The translations under genes and the position numbers were made by a program. The notes under the pieces were generated by a model. The model saw nothing but the letters and a program-made list of their open reading frames with translations, made no database searches and was not told the DNA's origin. This document shows positions 39,790 through 48,283 of a DNA stretch of 64,000 bases, one piece after another (position 1 is the stretch's first letter; each line of letters opens with the position of its first letter). Source of the stretch: Citromicrobium sp. JLT1363 (lineage in GTDB: Bacteria; Pseudomonadota; Alphaproteobacteria; Sphingomonadales; Sphingomonadaceae). The DNA is taken from positions 372,001 through 436,000 of the forward strand of contig NZ_AEUE01000003.1 of assembly GCF_000186705.1 (NCBI RefSeq). The letters are read 5' to 3'.

Positions 39790-41274
39790 ATGCCAGAACG
39801 TGCTGCCAGGGAGGAAATGCTTCGCCAGCGCACCCTCTCTGCGCTTCGAATCCTCGATACCGTACCAGAAGCCGAATTCGACGCCCTGGTCCGCTCAGCG
39901 CGCCGGATATTCGGCTGCCGCACAGCCTATATCTCGCTGATCGACACCGACAGGCAATGGTTCAAGGCACGCGAGGGCTTCGCACCGGATGAGGTTCCGC
40001 GCGAATGCTCCATCTGCGCGACCGCCGTTGCCGAGAACCGCGAGATCGTGGTGAACAACCTTCAGGAGCATCCGGTTTACGGCAGGAAGCCGGAAATCTC
40101 GTCGATGCCCGAGCTGCAGTTCTTCGCGACAATTCCGCTCATTGGGCCGGAACTGGACGGCGAGCGTGTGGCTATCGGCACCTTGTGCGTGATCGACGAC
40201 AGGCCGCATCGTGCTGCGTGCGAGGAACTGGACGAATTACGCCAGCTCGCTCGTGTGATCGAGACTCTCTTGCGAACCAGAATGGAGTGCGAGCTTGCAA
40301 AGCAGGCGATCGCGCAGCGCAAGGACCTGGTTGAGGCCCTCCACCGGACGCAGCGACAATTCGAGCTAGCCGAGCAGATGGCGCAGATCGGCCATTGGCG
40401 GATGGACCTGGAAACACAGGAGCTTTTCTGGTCGCGCCAGACAAGCGCGATTCACGCGATCGAGAACCCGACCAGAGCGCATCTGGAGAGGGGGCTCGAC
40501 TACTTCCTGCCGAAAGACCGTCCGCGCATCTCGAGCGCGGTAGAGGAATGTGCCAGAAACGGCATTCCCTACGATCTCGAACTGGATTTTCGTGATGCCA
40601 AGGGCGTGCTCAAGCGGGTTCGGGCGATCGGCGAACAGGAGATCGTTGGCGGCAAGCCGGTTGGGGTTATCGGCGTTTTTCAGGATATTACGGAGCGCTA
40701 TCACCTTGAAACGCGGTTGCGTACCGCAGCGCATGTGGACGAACTGACCGGTCTGCCGAACCGTGCTCGGCTCAATCAGTATCTCGACCGAACCATCGAT
40801 TCCGCCAGCCAGTCCGGCCGGGCGATGGCGATGCTCCTGATCGATCTCGATCACTTCAAGGAGGTCAATGACCGGCTTGGCCATGAAGCTGGCGACAGGG
40901 TGCTGAAGAATGTCGCGGTGCAGCTTCTGAGCGAACCCTTCGCCAATCAGCTGTCGGCGCGGCTTGGCGGGGACGAATTCGTGATGGTGATCGAGAACGA
41001 GGCGCTTTTGCTCGATCTCGAGGGATCGATACAGCAGCTGCTCGACAAACTCCGGATGGAGATCGGCGAGGGCGAGGAGCGGATGCAGGTCAGCGCCACG
41101 ATCGGCGCCGCCTGGCTGACCCACGAAAACAACGAACGTAGCGCGCTGATGCGCTGCGCCGACCACGCGCTGTATCAGGCCAAGCGCAAGGAGCGTGGCA
41201 CATCGACGATCTGCTCCGAAGCGGTGGCGGGTGAACGGCTCACGCTCAGGCCCCAGCTGCGCGCGGTAGGTTAG
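39790..41274 (+). CDS. GAF-PAS-GGDEF diguanylate cyclase
   Basis: A 494-residue soluble protein. An N-terminal GAF domain (~residues 25-165, with DREQWFKAREG-like sensor helix and ICATAVAE), a PAS region (~200-320), and a GGDEF domain with GGDEF intact at 393-397 and the DIDHFKEVND-type metal helix LLIDLDHFKEVNDRLGH. It should make c-di-GMP. No clear RxxD inhibitory site is claimed. AAGGA precedes the ATG. A CtrA-like site lies 40 bases upstream. Confidence 0.9.
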   Translation: MPERAAREEMLRQRTLSALRILDTVPEAEFDALVRSARRIFGCRTAYISLIDTDRQWFKAREGFAPDEVPRECSICATAVAENREIVVNNLQEHPVYGRKPEISSMPELQFFATIPLIGPELDGERVAIGTLCVIDDRPHRAACEELDELRQLARVIETLLRTRMECELAKQAIAQRKDLVEALHRTQRQFELAEQMAQIGHWRMDLETQELFWSRQTSAIHAIENPTRAHLERGLDYFLPKDRPRISSAVEECARNGIPYDLELDFRDAKGVLKRVRAIGEQEIVGGKPVGVIGVFQDITERYHLETRLRTAAHVDELTGLPNRARLNQYLDRTIDSASQSGRAMAMLLIDLDHFKEVNDRLGHEAGDRVLKNVAVQLLSEPFANQLSARLGGDEFVMVIENEALLLDLEGSIQQLLDKLRMEIGEGEERMQVSATIGAAWLTHENNERSALMRCADHALYQAKRKERGTSTICSEAVAGERLTLRPQLRAVG

Positions 41275-41278
41275 TCTT

Positions 41279-43588
41279 TCAGTCCGCCAGTTTCACGAAG
41301 CTGTCGATCACGCGTTTGGTGCCGCTGGTTTCGAATTCGATTTCCAGCTTGTTGCCTTCCTGGCTCATCACCGTGCCGTAGCCGAACTTGTCATGGAAGA
41401 CCCGCGCGCCGAGTGCGACGTCGGTGCGCGGTTTCGCGGCGAAGCTGGCGGCGGAGCGGCGGCTTTCCTGCACACGTGCCGGCTTTGTCTCGTACCCGGT
41501 CGCCAGCGCCCGCTGCCAACCGGGGCCGCGCTTGTTGGACCGATCGGGCCGGTCGCGGGTGACGTGAGCGAACGGATCGTCCCGCTCGCTCCAGTTGGCC
41601 CGCCAGAGCGACGCCCCGCCAGACATCGTGCTCTCGCTTTCGATGTGGTCTTCGGGCAGCTCCCCGATGAAGCGACTGGGGAGCGAACTTGTCCATTGGC
41701 CGTAGATGCGCCGGTTGGCAGCATGGAAGATGGTGCAGGCTTTCCTGGCGCGCGTGATCGCCACGTAGGCGAGGCGGCGTTCCTCCTCCAGTGACGCAAG
41801 CCCGCCTTCGTCGAGCGCGCGCTGGCTGGGAAACACGCCTTCTTCCCAGCCGACCAGGAACAGGTGATCGAACTCCAGCCCCTTGGCGGCATGGATGGTC
41901 ATGATGGTGACCTTGGGATCTTCGGCGTTGGCATCATTGTCCATCACCAGCGCGACATGTTCGAGGAAATCGCCGAGCGTCTCGTAGTCTTCCATCGCGC
42001 GTGCGAGTTCGGACAGGTTTTCGAGCCGCCCCTTGGCCTCCACCGAACGCTCGTTCTCGAGCATCGCCTGATAGCCGCTTTCTTCCAGCACCTGCCGCAG
42101 CAGTTCGGCGGGTGCCAGCTTGCCCGCCTCCTCGCGCCAATGGAGGAACTGACGCATCAGGCCGCCGATGGTGCTGCGCGCGCGGGCAGGCAGTTCGTCG
42201 CTGTCGGCAAGGTCGAGGCTGGCGGCAGCAAGCGGCATGCCGGTGCGCCGGGCATGCTGGTACATCTTCTCCAGCGTCTTCGCGCCGAGGCCGCGCTTGG
42301 GCTGGTTGTATATCCGTTCGAACGCGAGATCGTCCGCCGGCTGGGCGATCACCCGCAGGTAGGCTAGCGCATCGCGGATTTCGGCGCGCTCGTAGAAGCG
42401 GAAGCCGCCGATGATGCGATAGTTCATGCCGATCTGGATGAAGCGGTCTTCGAACTCGCGGGTCTGGTACTGCGCACGTACGAGGATGGCGATCTCGTCG
42501 AGGCCCACTCCGCCTCGCTCGAGGGTCTCGATCTCTTCGCCCACGCGGCGCGCTTCCTCGGGCCCGTCCCATACGCCGATGACGCGGACCTTCTCGCCCG
42601 TGTCGGTCTCGGTCCACAATTCCTTGCCGAGCCGCTGGCTGTTCTCCCCGATCAGGCCCGACGCCGCTCCGAGAATGTGCGGGGTGGAGCGATAGTTCTG
42701 CTCCAGTTTGATGACCTTGGCGCCGGGAAAGTCCTTCTCGAACTTCAGGATATTGGCCACTTCTGCGCCGCGCCAGGAATAGATCGACTGGTCGTCGTCG
42801 CCCACCACGCAGATGTTCTTGCGCTCCTGCGCGAGCAGGCGAAGCCACAGGTACTGGACCTGATTGGTGTCCTGATACTCGTCCACCAGTATGTACTTGA
42901 ATCGGTTCTGGTACTGGGCGAGCACATCGCTGTGCTGACGGAAGATGTTGAGCACATGCAGCAGCAGGTCGCCGAAGTCGCAAGCGTTCAGCGCTTTCAG
43001 CCGCTCCTGATACGTCTTGTAGAGTTGCGCACCACGCCCGTTGGCGTAGCTTTCGTTCTCGACCGCATCGAGATCGCCGGGGTTCAGCCCGCGGTTCTTC
43101 CACCGGTCGATCAGCCCGGCCAGCTGGCGGGCGGGCCAGCGCTTCTCGTCCAGCTCCGCCTCGGCGATCAGCGTCTTGAGCAGGCGCAGCTGGTCGTCCG
43201 GGTCGATGATCGTGAAGTTGCTTTGCAGGCCGACCAGTTCGGCGTGGCGACGCAGCATCTTGGCGCCGATCGCATGGAAGGTGCCGAGCCACGGCATGCC
43301 TTCGACAGCCTCGCCGATATGCCGACCCACACGCTCGCGCATCTCGCGCGCGGCCTTGTTGGTGAAGGTGACGCACAGGATTTCGCTCGGCCAGGCGAGC
43401 CGCATGGCGACGAGGTGCGCCAGCCTTGCGGTAAGCGCGGATGTCTTGCCCGTACCTGCTCCCGCCAGCATCAGCACCGGCCCCTCGGTCGTCAGCACCG
43501 CCTCGCGCTGGGGTGGGTTCAGCCGTGCGGCATAGGGCGGGATATCCGCGTCACCGGCGGCGGTGGCAAGTGGAAGGGCATCGTTCAT
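41279..43588 (-). CDS. uvrD: UvrD/PcrA-type ATP-dependent DNA helicase
   Basis: A 769-residue superfamily 1A helicase for nucleotide-excision and mismatch repair. Walker A AGAGTGKT at 42-49, VDEYQDTNQVQY (motif II), VGDDDQSIYSWRGA (motif III) and TIHAAKGLEFDHLF (motif V) are all present. The C-terminus has a short tail with FGYGTVMSQEG, the RNA polymerase-binding type of Tudor-like fold known in PcrA/UvrD. Starts 10 bases downstream of a LexA box. Confidence 0.95.
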   Translation of the reverse strand: MNDALPLATAAGDADIPPYAARLNPPQREAVLTTEGPVLMLAGAGTGKTSALTARLAHLVAMRLAWPSEILCVTFTNKAAREMRERVGRHIGEAVEGMPWLGTFHAIGAKMLRRHAELVGLQSNFTIIDPDDQLRLLKTLIAEAELDEKRWPARQLAGLIDRWKNRGLNPGDLDAVENESYANGRGAQLYKTYQERLKALNACDFGDLLLHVLNIFRQHSDVLAQYQNRFKYILVDEYQDTNQVQYLWLRLLAQERKNICVVGDDDQSIYSWRGAEVANILKFEKDFPGAKVIKLEQNYRSTPHILGAASGLIGENSQRLGKELWTETDTGEKVRVIGVWDGPEEARRVGEEIETLERGGVGLDEIAILVRAQYQTREFEDRFIQIGMNYRIIGGFRFYERAEIRDALAYLRVIAQPADDLAFERIYNQPKRGLGAKTLEKMYQHARRTGMPLAAASLDLADSDELPARARSTIGGLMRQFLHWREEAGKLAPAELLRQVLEESGYQAMLENERSVEAKGRLENLSELARAMEDYETLGDFLEHVALVMDNDANAEDPKVTIMTIHAAKGLEFDHLFLVGWEEGVFPSQRALDEGGLASLEEERRLAYVAITRARKACTIFHAANRRIYGQWTSSLPSRFIGELPEDHIESESTMSGGASLWRANWSERDDPFAHVTRDRPDRSNKRGPGWQRALATGYETKPARVQESRRSAASFAAKPRTDVALGARVFHDKFGYGTVMSQEGNKLEIEFETSGTKRVIDSFVKLAD

Positions 43589-43597
43589 GGCTGTCTC

Positions 43598-43612
43598 GAA
43601 CAGGTAGGGAAC
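43598..43612 (-). promoter_or_regulatory. LexA (SOS) box of uvrD
   Basis: Reads GAAC-N7-GAAC on the plus strand, that is GTTC-N7-GTTC in the direction of uvrD, an exact alphaproteobacterial LexA consensus centred about 17 bases before the ATG. Confidence 0.82.
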
Positions 43613-43731
43613 GCGGACTGCCCGAGCAAGGGAAGCGACCGTCTTGCTCCCCGACAAGGGCGGCGCATTCGGAACCTCGACACGGAGGGCTCGTTGGTGG
43701 GGCAAGGACGAGGGAAAAAGGAGACAGAGAT

Positions 43732-44229
43732 ATGAAAAAGCTTATTATTGCTTCGACTGCCGCCTGCGGCCTCGCAATTGCTGCCGTACCGGCGATCGCT
43801 GACGATCACATGCAGGAAGCCGAATCCTACATGATGACTGATGCGCAGGAAGCCATGTACATGGACTGGTCGGCGGAAAACCGCATGACCTATCAGGAAT
43901 GGCCGATCGAAGCGCAGGAGTATTACTGGACGCTCAACGATAACCAGAAGTCGATCTGGTGGGATCGCCTGAACAACGAACAGCGCGTCAGGATCGTCGA
44001 AATGGCGCCTGCCCAGCGAACCGCGGCCTGGCAGTCCATCAACTCGCAACTTAGCGGAACCGCGACGGCCACGACCACGCGCACGACTTCGTCGGGCAAC
44101 ATGAAGATCAACTATCGCAGCAATGCGGTGGTCCAGCCGACCCCTGGCGATGAAGGTCCGCCGCCGGCAGATCTGCCGATCTGCGAACCGCAGGAGCAGG
44201 ACAACTGCATCAATCGCGGGGCAGTGTAA
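43732..44229 (+). CDS. Exported protein with PTPGDEGPP C-terminal motif (paralogue 1)
   Basis: A 165-residue protein. Residues 1-24 are a signal peptide. Residues 30-115 are a helical domain rich in Trp, Tyr and Met (DWSAENRMTYQEWP, YYWTLNDNQKSIWWDRLNN). The end, VVQPTPGDEGPPPADLPIC..DNCIN, is shared with the next gene, with two conserved Cys. An AAAAAGGAGACA site precedes the ATG. Function unknown. Confidence 0.8.
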   Translation: MKKLIIASTAACGLAIAAVPAIADDHMQEAESYMMTDAQEAMYMDWSAENRMTYQEWPIEAQEYYWTLNDNQKSIWWDRLNNEQRVRIVEMAPAQRTAAWQSINSQLSGTATATTTRTTSSGNMKINYRSNAVVQPTPGDEGPPPADLPICEPQEQDNCINRGAV

Positions 44230-44274
44230 GCTCTACCGAGAACATACCGGGCCTTTGATACAGGGCCGAACCGT

Positions 44275-44305
44275 GGCAGCATCCGAGAATATATCGGGTG
44301 CTGCC
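44275..44305 (+). terminator. Hairpin between the two paralogous genes
   Basis: GGCAGCATCCGA pairs with TCGGGTGCTGCC (one G-U) across a 7-base loop, followed by GCTTTCGTT. The T-tract is weak, so it may attenuate rather than stop, leaving some read-through to the next gene 28 bases on. Confidence 0.6.
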
Positions 44306-44333
44306 GCTTTCGTTGCAGAAGGAGTTTCGTGAA

Positions 44334-44633
44334 ATGCGCAAGATTGCTCTTATCGGTTTGGCCGGCCTCGCCGCCGGTTTCGCTCTTCCGGCCACCGCGC
44401 AGACGGCGCCGGCACCCAAGATCAATTTCGTCAGCCAGGAAACCGTCCAGCCCACGCCGGGAGACGAAGGGCCGCCAACGGGCGATGTGCCGATCTGCAA
44501 GCAGGGCGAGGAAGACAACTGCATCAACAGCTGGGAAGCCAACCGCACCGGCAACCGGCCGATCAATTACTGGCCGGGCCGCCCGGCGAGCGAGATCGAC
44601 GAACCGCTGCCGCTCGACCAGCCCGACCGCTAG
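44334..44633 (+). CDS. Exported protein with PTPGDEGPP motif (paralogue 2)
   Basis: A 99-residue protein. A signal peptide (1-22, ending PATAQ) is followed directly by TVQPTPGDEGPPTGDVPIC..EDNCIN, matching the end of the preceding gene, then a tail with GRPASEIDEPLP. It lacks the Trp-rich helical domain of paralogue 1. AGAAGGAG lies before the ATG. Confidence 0.75.
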   Translation: MRKIALIGLAGLAAGFALPATAQTAPAPKINFVSQETVQPTPGDEGPPTGDVPICKQGEEDNCINSWEANRTGNRPINYWPGRPASEIDEPLPLDQPDR

Positions 44634-44658
44634 GGCAGGGCAGGCAGTTTCAAGGTGA

Positions 44659-44690
44659 AAGGGCTCCTGCCAGCGTTGGCCGGGGCCCTT
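44659..44690. terminator. Shared convergent hairpin
   Basis: AAGGGCTCCTGCCA pairs with TTGGCCGGGGCCCTT with two G-U or bulged positions. It lies between the stops of paralogue 2 and rsmD; T-tracts are weak on both sides. Confidence 0.5.
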
Positions 44691-44696
44691 CGCATG

Positions 44697-45242
44697 TCAG
44701 GCCTCGGCTCTCAGCAAGAACAGCCTCGCCTTGCCCACCTTGCGTTCGGCATCGACCGTCACGCCGCGCAGGCGCGGGTTCTCCTTCACGCCGACCTCCA
44801 GCGATATCCACGTGGCAGGTCCGATCCAGCCGAGCCGCAGGAGCTTGTCGATGGCCACGGCGCCGGCTCCGGTTTCGTAGGGCGGGTCAAGCATGATCAG
44901 GTCGTGCGGCTGCTTCGCCGGGCCGAGCCTCAGCACCGAAGCCTGGTTGACCGAGGCGCGTGTTCCCGCGCCGAGCGAAGCGAGGTTCTTGCGGATTGCC
45001 TCGATCGCGCGCTTGTCTTCCTCGACGAACAGGCACGACGCGCAGCCACGGGACAGGGCCTCGATCCCGAGCGCGCCCGATCCTGCGAACAGATCCGCCG
45101 CGCTCAGCCCTTCGAACGTGCCGAGGCGGCTGGCGAGCATGTTGAACAGCGTTTCGCGCGTGCGATCCGCCGTCGGGCGGGTGGTGTCTCCCGCCGGTGC
45201 GACGATGCTTCGTCCACCCCATTCGCCCGCGATCACCCGCAT
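44697..45242 (-). CDS. rsmD: 16S rRNA (guanine966-N2)-methyltransferase RsmD
   Basis: A 181-residue SAM enzyme: GEWGGRSIVAPAGD, RPTADRTRETLFNML, LFAGSGALGIEALSRG (SAM loop) and catalytic LDPPYE. Its ATG overlaps the rluB stop (ATGA), so the pair is coupled. Confidence 0.95.
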   Translation of the reverse strand: MRVIAGEWGGRSIVAPAGDTTRPTADRTRETLFNMLASRLGTFEGLSAADLFAGSGALGIEALSRGCASCLFVEEDKRAIEAIRKNLASLGAGTRASVNQASVLRLGPAKQPHDLIMLDPPYETGAGAVAIDKLLRLGWIGPATWISLEVGVKENPRLRGVTVDAERKVGKARLFLLRAEA

Positions 45243-46000
45243 CAGTCGCGCACCTGCTTCACGGAAGAGCGGAAGCGCCCGATGTCCTGTTTCTTGATCT
45301 CCACGGCCTGTCCGCGCCCGAGATCGCCGAGGGTGACCGGCCCGAATGCGGTGCGCACAAGACGGTTTACCTCAAGCCCCAGATGCTCGAGCACGCGGCG
45401 CACCTCGCGGTTCTTGCCTTCGGTAATCGTCAGTTCGATCCACTGGTTGGCGCCGGTGCGCCGTTCCAGGTTCGCATCGATCCGTCCGTAATGCACCCCG
45501 TCGATGGTGATCCCTTCGATCAGGCTCTCCAGCTGCTCCTGCGTGACGCTGCCATGCGCACGCGCGCGATATGTGCGCTCAACCGAATTGGCAGGTAGTT
45601 CCAGCATGCGCTTGAATTCGCCGTCATTGGTCAGCAGCAGCAGGCCTTCGGTGTTGTAGTCCAGCCGTCCGATCGGCATCACGCGGGGGGCCGATTTGGG
45701 CAGGGCATTGCGCAGCGCATCGTAGATCGTGGCGCGGCCCTTCGGATCGCGTTCTGCCGTGATGAGGCCGGATGGCTTGTGAAAGGCGAACAGGCGCGTC
45801 GGTTCGGGTTTGGTAACGGGCTTGCCGTCCACGGTGACGCCGCGCAGATGTTCGAGCACGGTGTTCGGCGTTTCGAGCACTTTGCCATCGATAGCAATCC
45901 GCCCGTCGGCGATCATGCGTTCGACCTCGCGGCGGCTGGCCACGCCGGCGCGCGCCAGCAATTTGGCGATCCGGTCGCCCTTGCGTGTCGTTTCGGTCAT
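45242..46000 (-). CDS. rluB: Ribosomal large-subunit pseudouridine synthase (RluB-like)
   Basis: A 252-residue enzyme with an N-terminal S4 RNA-binding domain (RIAKLLARAGVASRREVERMI) and a pseudouridine synthase domain with catalytic Asp in GRLDYNTEGLLLLTNDG. RluB modifies U2605 in 23S rRNA; distinguishing from RluF or RsuA is by length and context only. The ATG at 46000 begins the conserved part. Confidence 0.88.
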   Translation of the reverse strand: MTETTRKGDRIAKLLARAGVASRREVERMIADGRIAIDGKVLETPNTVLEHLRGVTVDGKPVTKPEPTRLFAFHKPSGLITAERDPKGRATIYDALRNALPKSAPRVMPIGRLDYNTEGLLLLTNDGEFKRMLELPANSVERTYRARAHGSVTQEQLESLIEGITIDGVHYGRIDANLERRTGANQWIELTITEGKNREVRRVLEHLGLEVNRLVRTAFGPVTLGDLGRGQAVEIKKQDIGRFRSSVKQVRD

Positions 46001-46048
46001 GACAGCCCGCTTAGCGGCACAGCGGCCAGGCGCCAACTGCTGCTGCGT

Positions 46049-46255
46049 TCAGGCTCCGGCCCTGTCGTAATGCGGGTGTGGCTCGCGCCGGCTATCCGAA
46101 TCGCGATCGGTAAGAAAAGGCCGCCATTCAATGCTGTCCTTGATCATCGGACGATGGCACCGGCCGCATGTCGTCCGATGATGTAGACTGTCGTGCCAGA
46201 CGCGCTTGCGGTCGATCTTGTGACCGAGCAGACCACATAAAATCTCATTCACCAC
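46049..46255 (-). CDS. Small putative zinc-binding protein
   Basis: A 68-residue protein: CGLLGHKIDRKRVWHD, then TTCGRCHRPMI, so Cys/His pairs suit a small zinc site. Starts at GTG after an AGGGGGT-like site. I recall similar short proteins in sphingomonads without known role. It lies 48 bases upstream of rluB on the same strand, so it may be cotranscribed. The 249 bases between this and ampG are less GC-rich and hold both promoters, which I could not assign. Confidence 0.6.
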   Translation of the reverse strand: MVNEILCGLLGHKIDRKRVWHDSLHHRTTCGRCHRPMIKDSIEWRPFLTDRDSDSRREPHPHYDRAGA

Positions 46256-46504
46256 GGCAACTACCCCCTAGGTTGTCAGTGCCTGGTTGGACTCAACTAT
46301 CACACGATCTTTTCTATGCCACAATTCGCGCGGCATTTGTGAAGATTTGGGGATATTCGAGGCAGCGTGGAAGAAGCGCTTGGATTCACTTGGAAGATTT
46401 TTGCAGCGCAGCAATCCCAACCATCCCGCTTTCGTCTATCGGGGCTAGGCTTTGCCAACAGACACGGGCTAGAAGCACCCGGGAGTATCCAGGAGGGGTG
46501 GCCG

Positions 46505-48283
46505 ATGGCCGAAGCAAAAGCCGACACGAAAAAGCCGGGTCTGGCCGCGGTGCTGCGCTCGCTCGGGCAGGCGAAGACCGCTTACATGTTGCTGTTCGGC
46601 TTTGCCGCCGGGCTGCCCTATGCGCTGGTGCTGGGCACGCTTTATGCCTGGCTGTCCGATTCCGGTGAAATCGATCTGGAGACGATGGGCGTCTTCTCGC
46701 TGATCGGCCTCGCCTACGCCTTCAAGTTCCTGTGGAGCCCCGCGCTCGACCGGGTCGATATTCCGGGGCTGCGCAGGCTGGGAAAGCGCAAGCAGTGGAT
46801 CGTGACCGCGCAGGTGCTGATCGGGGCAGCGCTGCTTTCCCTCAGCTTCATCACCCCGACCAACGAGACGATCGGGATTTTCAGCCTTCTCGCAGGGCTG
46901 GCGGCCTTCGCCAGCGCGACCCAGGATGTCGTGATCGATGCTTGGCGCGTAGATGTGGCGGACGAGGTGGCGACCATCGATATCCTCTCCACCGTCTACC
47001 AGATGGGCTACCGCATTGCGGCGCTCGTCGGCGGGGCACTGGCACTGTTCCTTGCCGAGCGGACCGACTGGCCCACGGTCTATCTCAGCATGGGTGCGAT
47101 CATGCTGCTCGTCGGCATTTCCGGTCTGTGGGCGCCCGATACGGACGCGTCCGTCGCGCTGGATCGCACCGATGCCGACATGAACGATCCCCATGGTCTG
47201 CGCGAAGCCGGACAGATCGTGCCGCGCGTACGGGCCTGGGCCCTCGCTGCCGTTGGCGTGCTGTGGGGCTGGGCGCTTGCCACCGTGGGTGTCTTCATGG
47301 TCCGGTCGCTGACCAGCGATCCCGATGCACGACCTGACTCGGTCGAATTCATCAGCGGAATGGGCCCGCTGATCGTGATTGCCACCGTGGTTGTACCCGC
47401 TCTGATCGCTGCGTGGCTGGTGCGCGTGCAGCGCAGCGGCAACCATGTGATCCCGGCCACCTTCGAGGGGCACGAGCCGGCCACGCAGACCGGCAAGCCG
47501 TTGTCGCCCTACGCCGCGACCGGCAGCCTGGACCGTGTGATGGACCACCTCTACCGCGCGCTGGTCCTCCCGCTGACGGACCTTGTCGGTCGGCTCGGCT
47601 GGGCGATGATCATCGTCATCGCGCTGGTGCTGACCTATCGCATCACCGACGCGATCTGGGGCACTTTCGCCTATCCGTTCTATCTCGGCGAGCTGGAATA
47701 CACGAAGGACGAGGTCGCGGTCGCGTCCAAGTTCTTCGGTGTGGGTGCACTGGTGCTCGGGCTGGCGGTGGGCGGCTACATGCTGACTGCGATCGGCCGG
47801 ATGCTGACGCTGACGCTGGGCGCGTTCCTCGCCGCGATCACCAACCTGCTCTATGCCGATCTCGCCATCGGAGGCGTTCGGGTGCAGGCCTTCAGCGACA
47901 CGATCGGCTTCACGTGGCTCGTCTCGGCGCTCGGCGGGGACGAGCGGCTGGCGACGCTGATGATGGCCATCGCGGGCGAGAACATCGCGGTCGGCATCGC
48001 GGGCGCGGCCTTCGTCGCCTATCTCTCCAGCATCGTCTCGCGCGGGTACAGCGCGGTGCAATACGCGCTGCTCTCCTCACTCACGCTGCTGGTCGGCACG
48101 CTGGGGCGCGGCGCGCTGGGGCAGATGATCGAGGAGCGCGGCTATTTCGATGTCTTCATCCTCACCACGGCCATCGGCATGTTCGCGGTGCTGCTGTGCA
48201 TCGTCGAATGGGTTCGCATCGCCCGTTCGGGGCGCGACCAGAATGCACCGCCGCCCGATCCCGACGCGGTTGCTGCCGAGTAG
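46505..48283 (+). CDS. ampG: AmpG-family muropeptide MFS transporter
   Basis: A 592-residue inner-membrane protein with about 14 helices; GFAAGLPYALVLGTLYAWLSDSG near the start is the AmpG signature, with SLIGLAYAFKFLWSPALDRVD next. It imports anhydromuropeptides for cell-wall recycling, matching the lytic transglycosylase elsewhere in the window. A polar insertion at about 310-360 makes it longer than E. coli AmpG. AGGAGGGG lies before the ATG; the upstream in-frame extension was rejected. Its stop directly abuts folC. Confidence 0.85.
   Translation: MAEAKADTKKPGLAAVLRSLGQAKTAYMLLFGFAAGLPYALVLGTLYAWLSDSGEIDLETMGVFSLIGLAYAFKFLWSPALDRVDIPGLRRLGKRKQWIVTAQVLIGAALLSLSFITPTNETIGIFSLLAGLAAFASATQDVVIDAWRVDVADEVATIDILSTVYQMGYRIAALVGGALALFLAERTDWPTVYLSMGAIMLLVGISGLWAPDTDASVALDRTDADMNDPHGLREAGQIVPRVRAWALAAVGVLWGWALATVGVFMVRSLTSDPDARPDSVEFISGMGPLIVIATVVVPALIAAWLVRVQRSGNHVIPATFEGHEPATQTGKPLSPYAATGSLDRVMDHLYRALVLPLTDLVGRLGWAMIIVIALVLTYRITDAIWGTFAYPFYLGELEYTKDEVAVASKFFGVGALVLGLAVGGYMLTAIGRMLTLTLGAFLAAITNLLYADLAIGGVRVQAFSDTIGFTWLVSALGGDERLATLMMAIAGENIAVGIAGAAFVAYLSSIVSRGYSAVQYALLSSLTLLVGTLGRGALGQMIEERGYFDVFILTTAIGMFAVLLCIVEWVRIARSGRDQNAPPPDPDAVAAE

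Noticed and set aside
46367-46504. N-terminal extension of the AmpG permease
   Set aside because: A good ribosome site precedes the ATG at 46505 and the extension has no family similarity.
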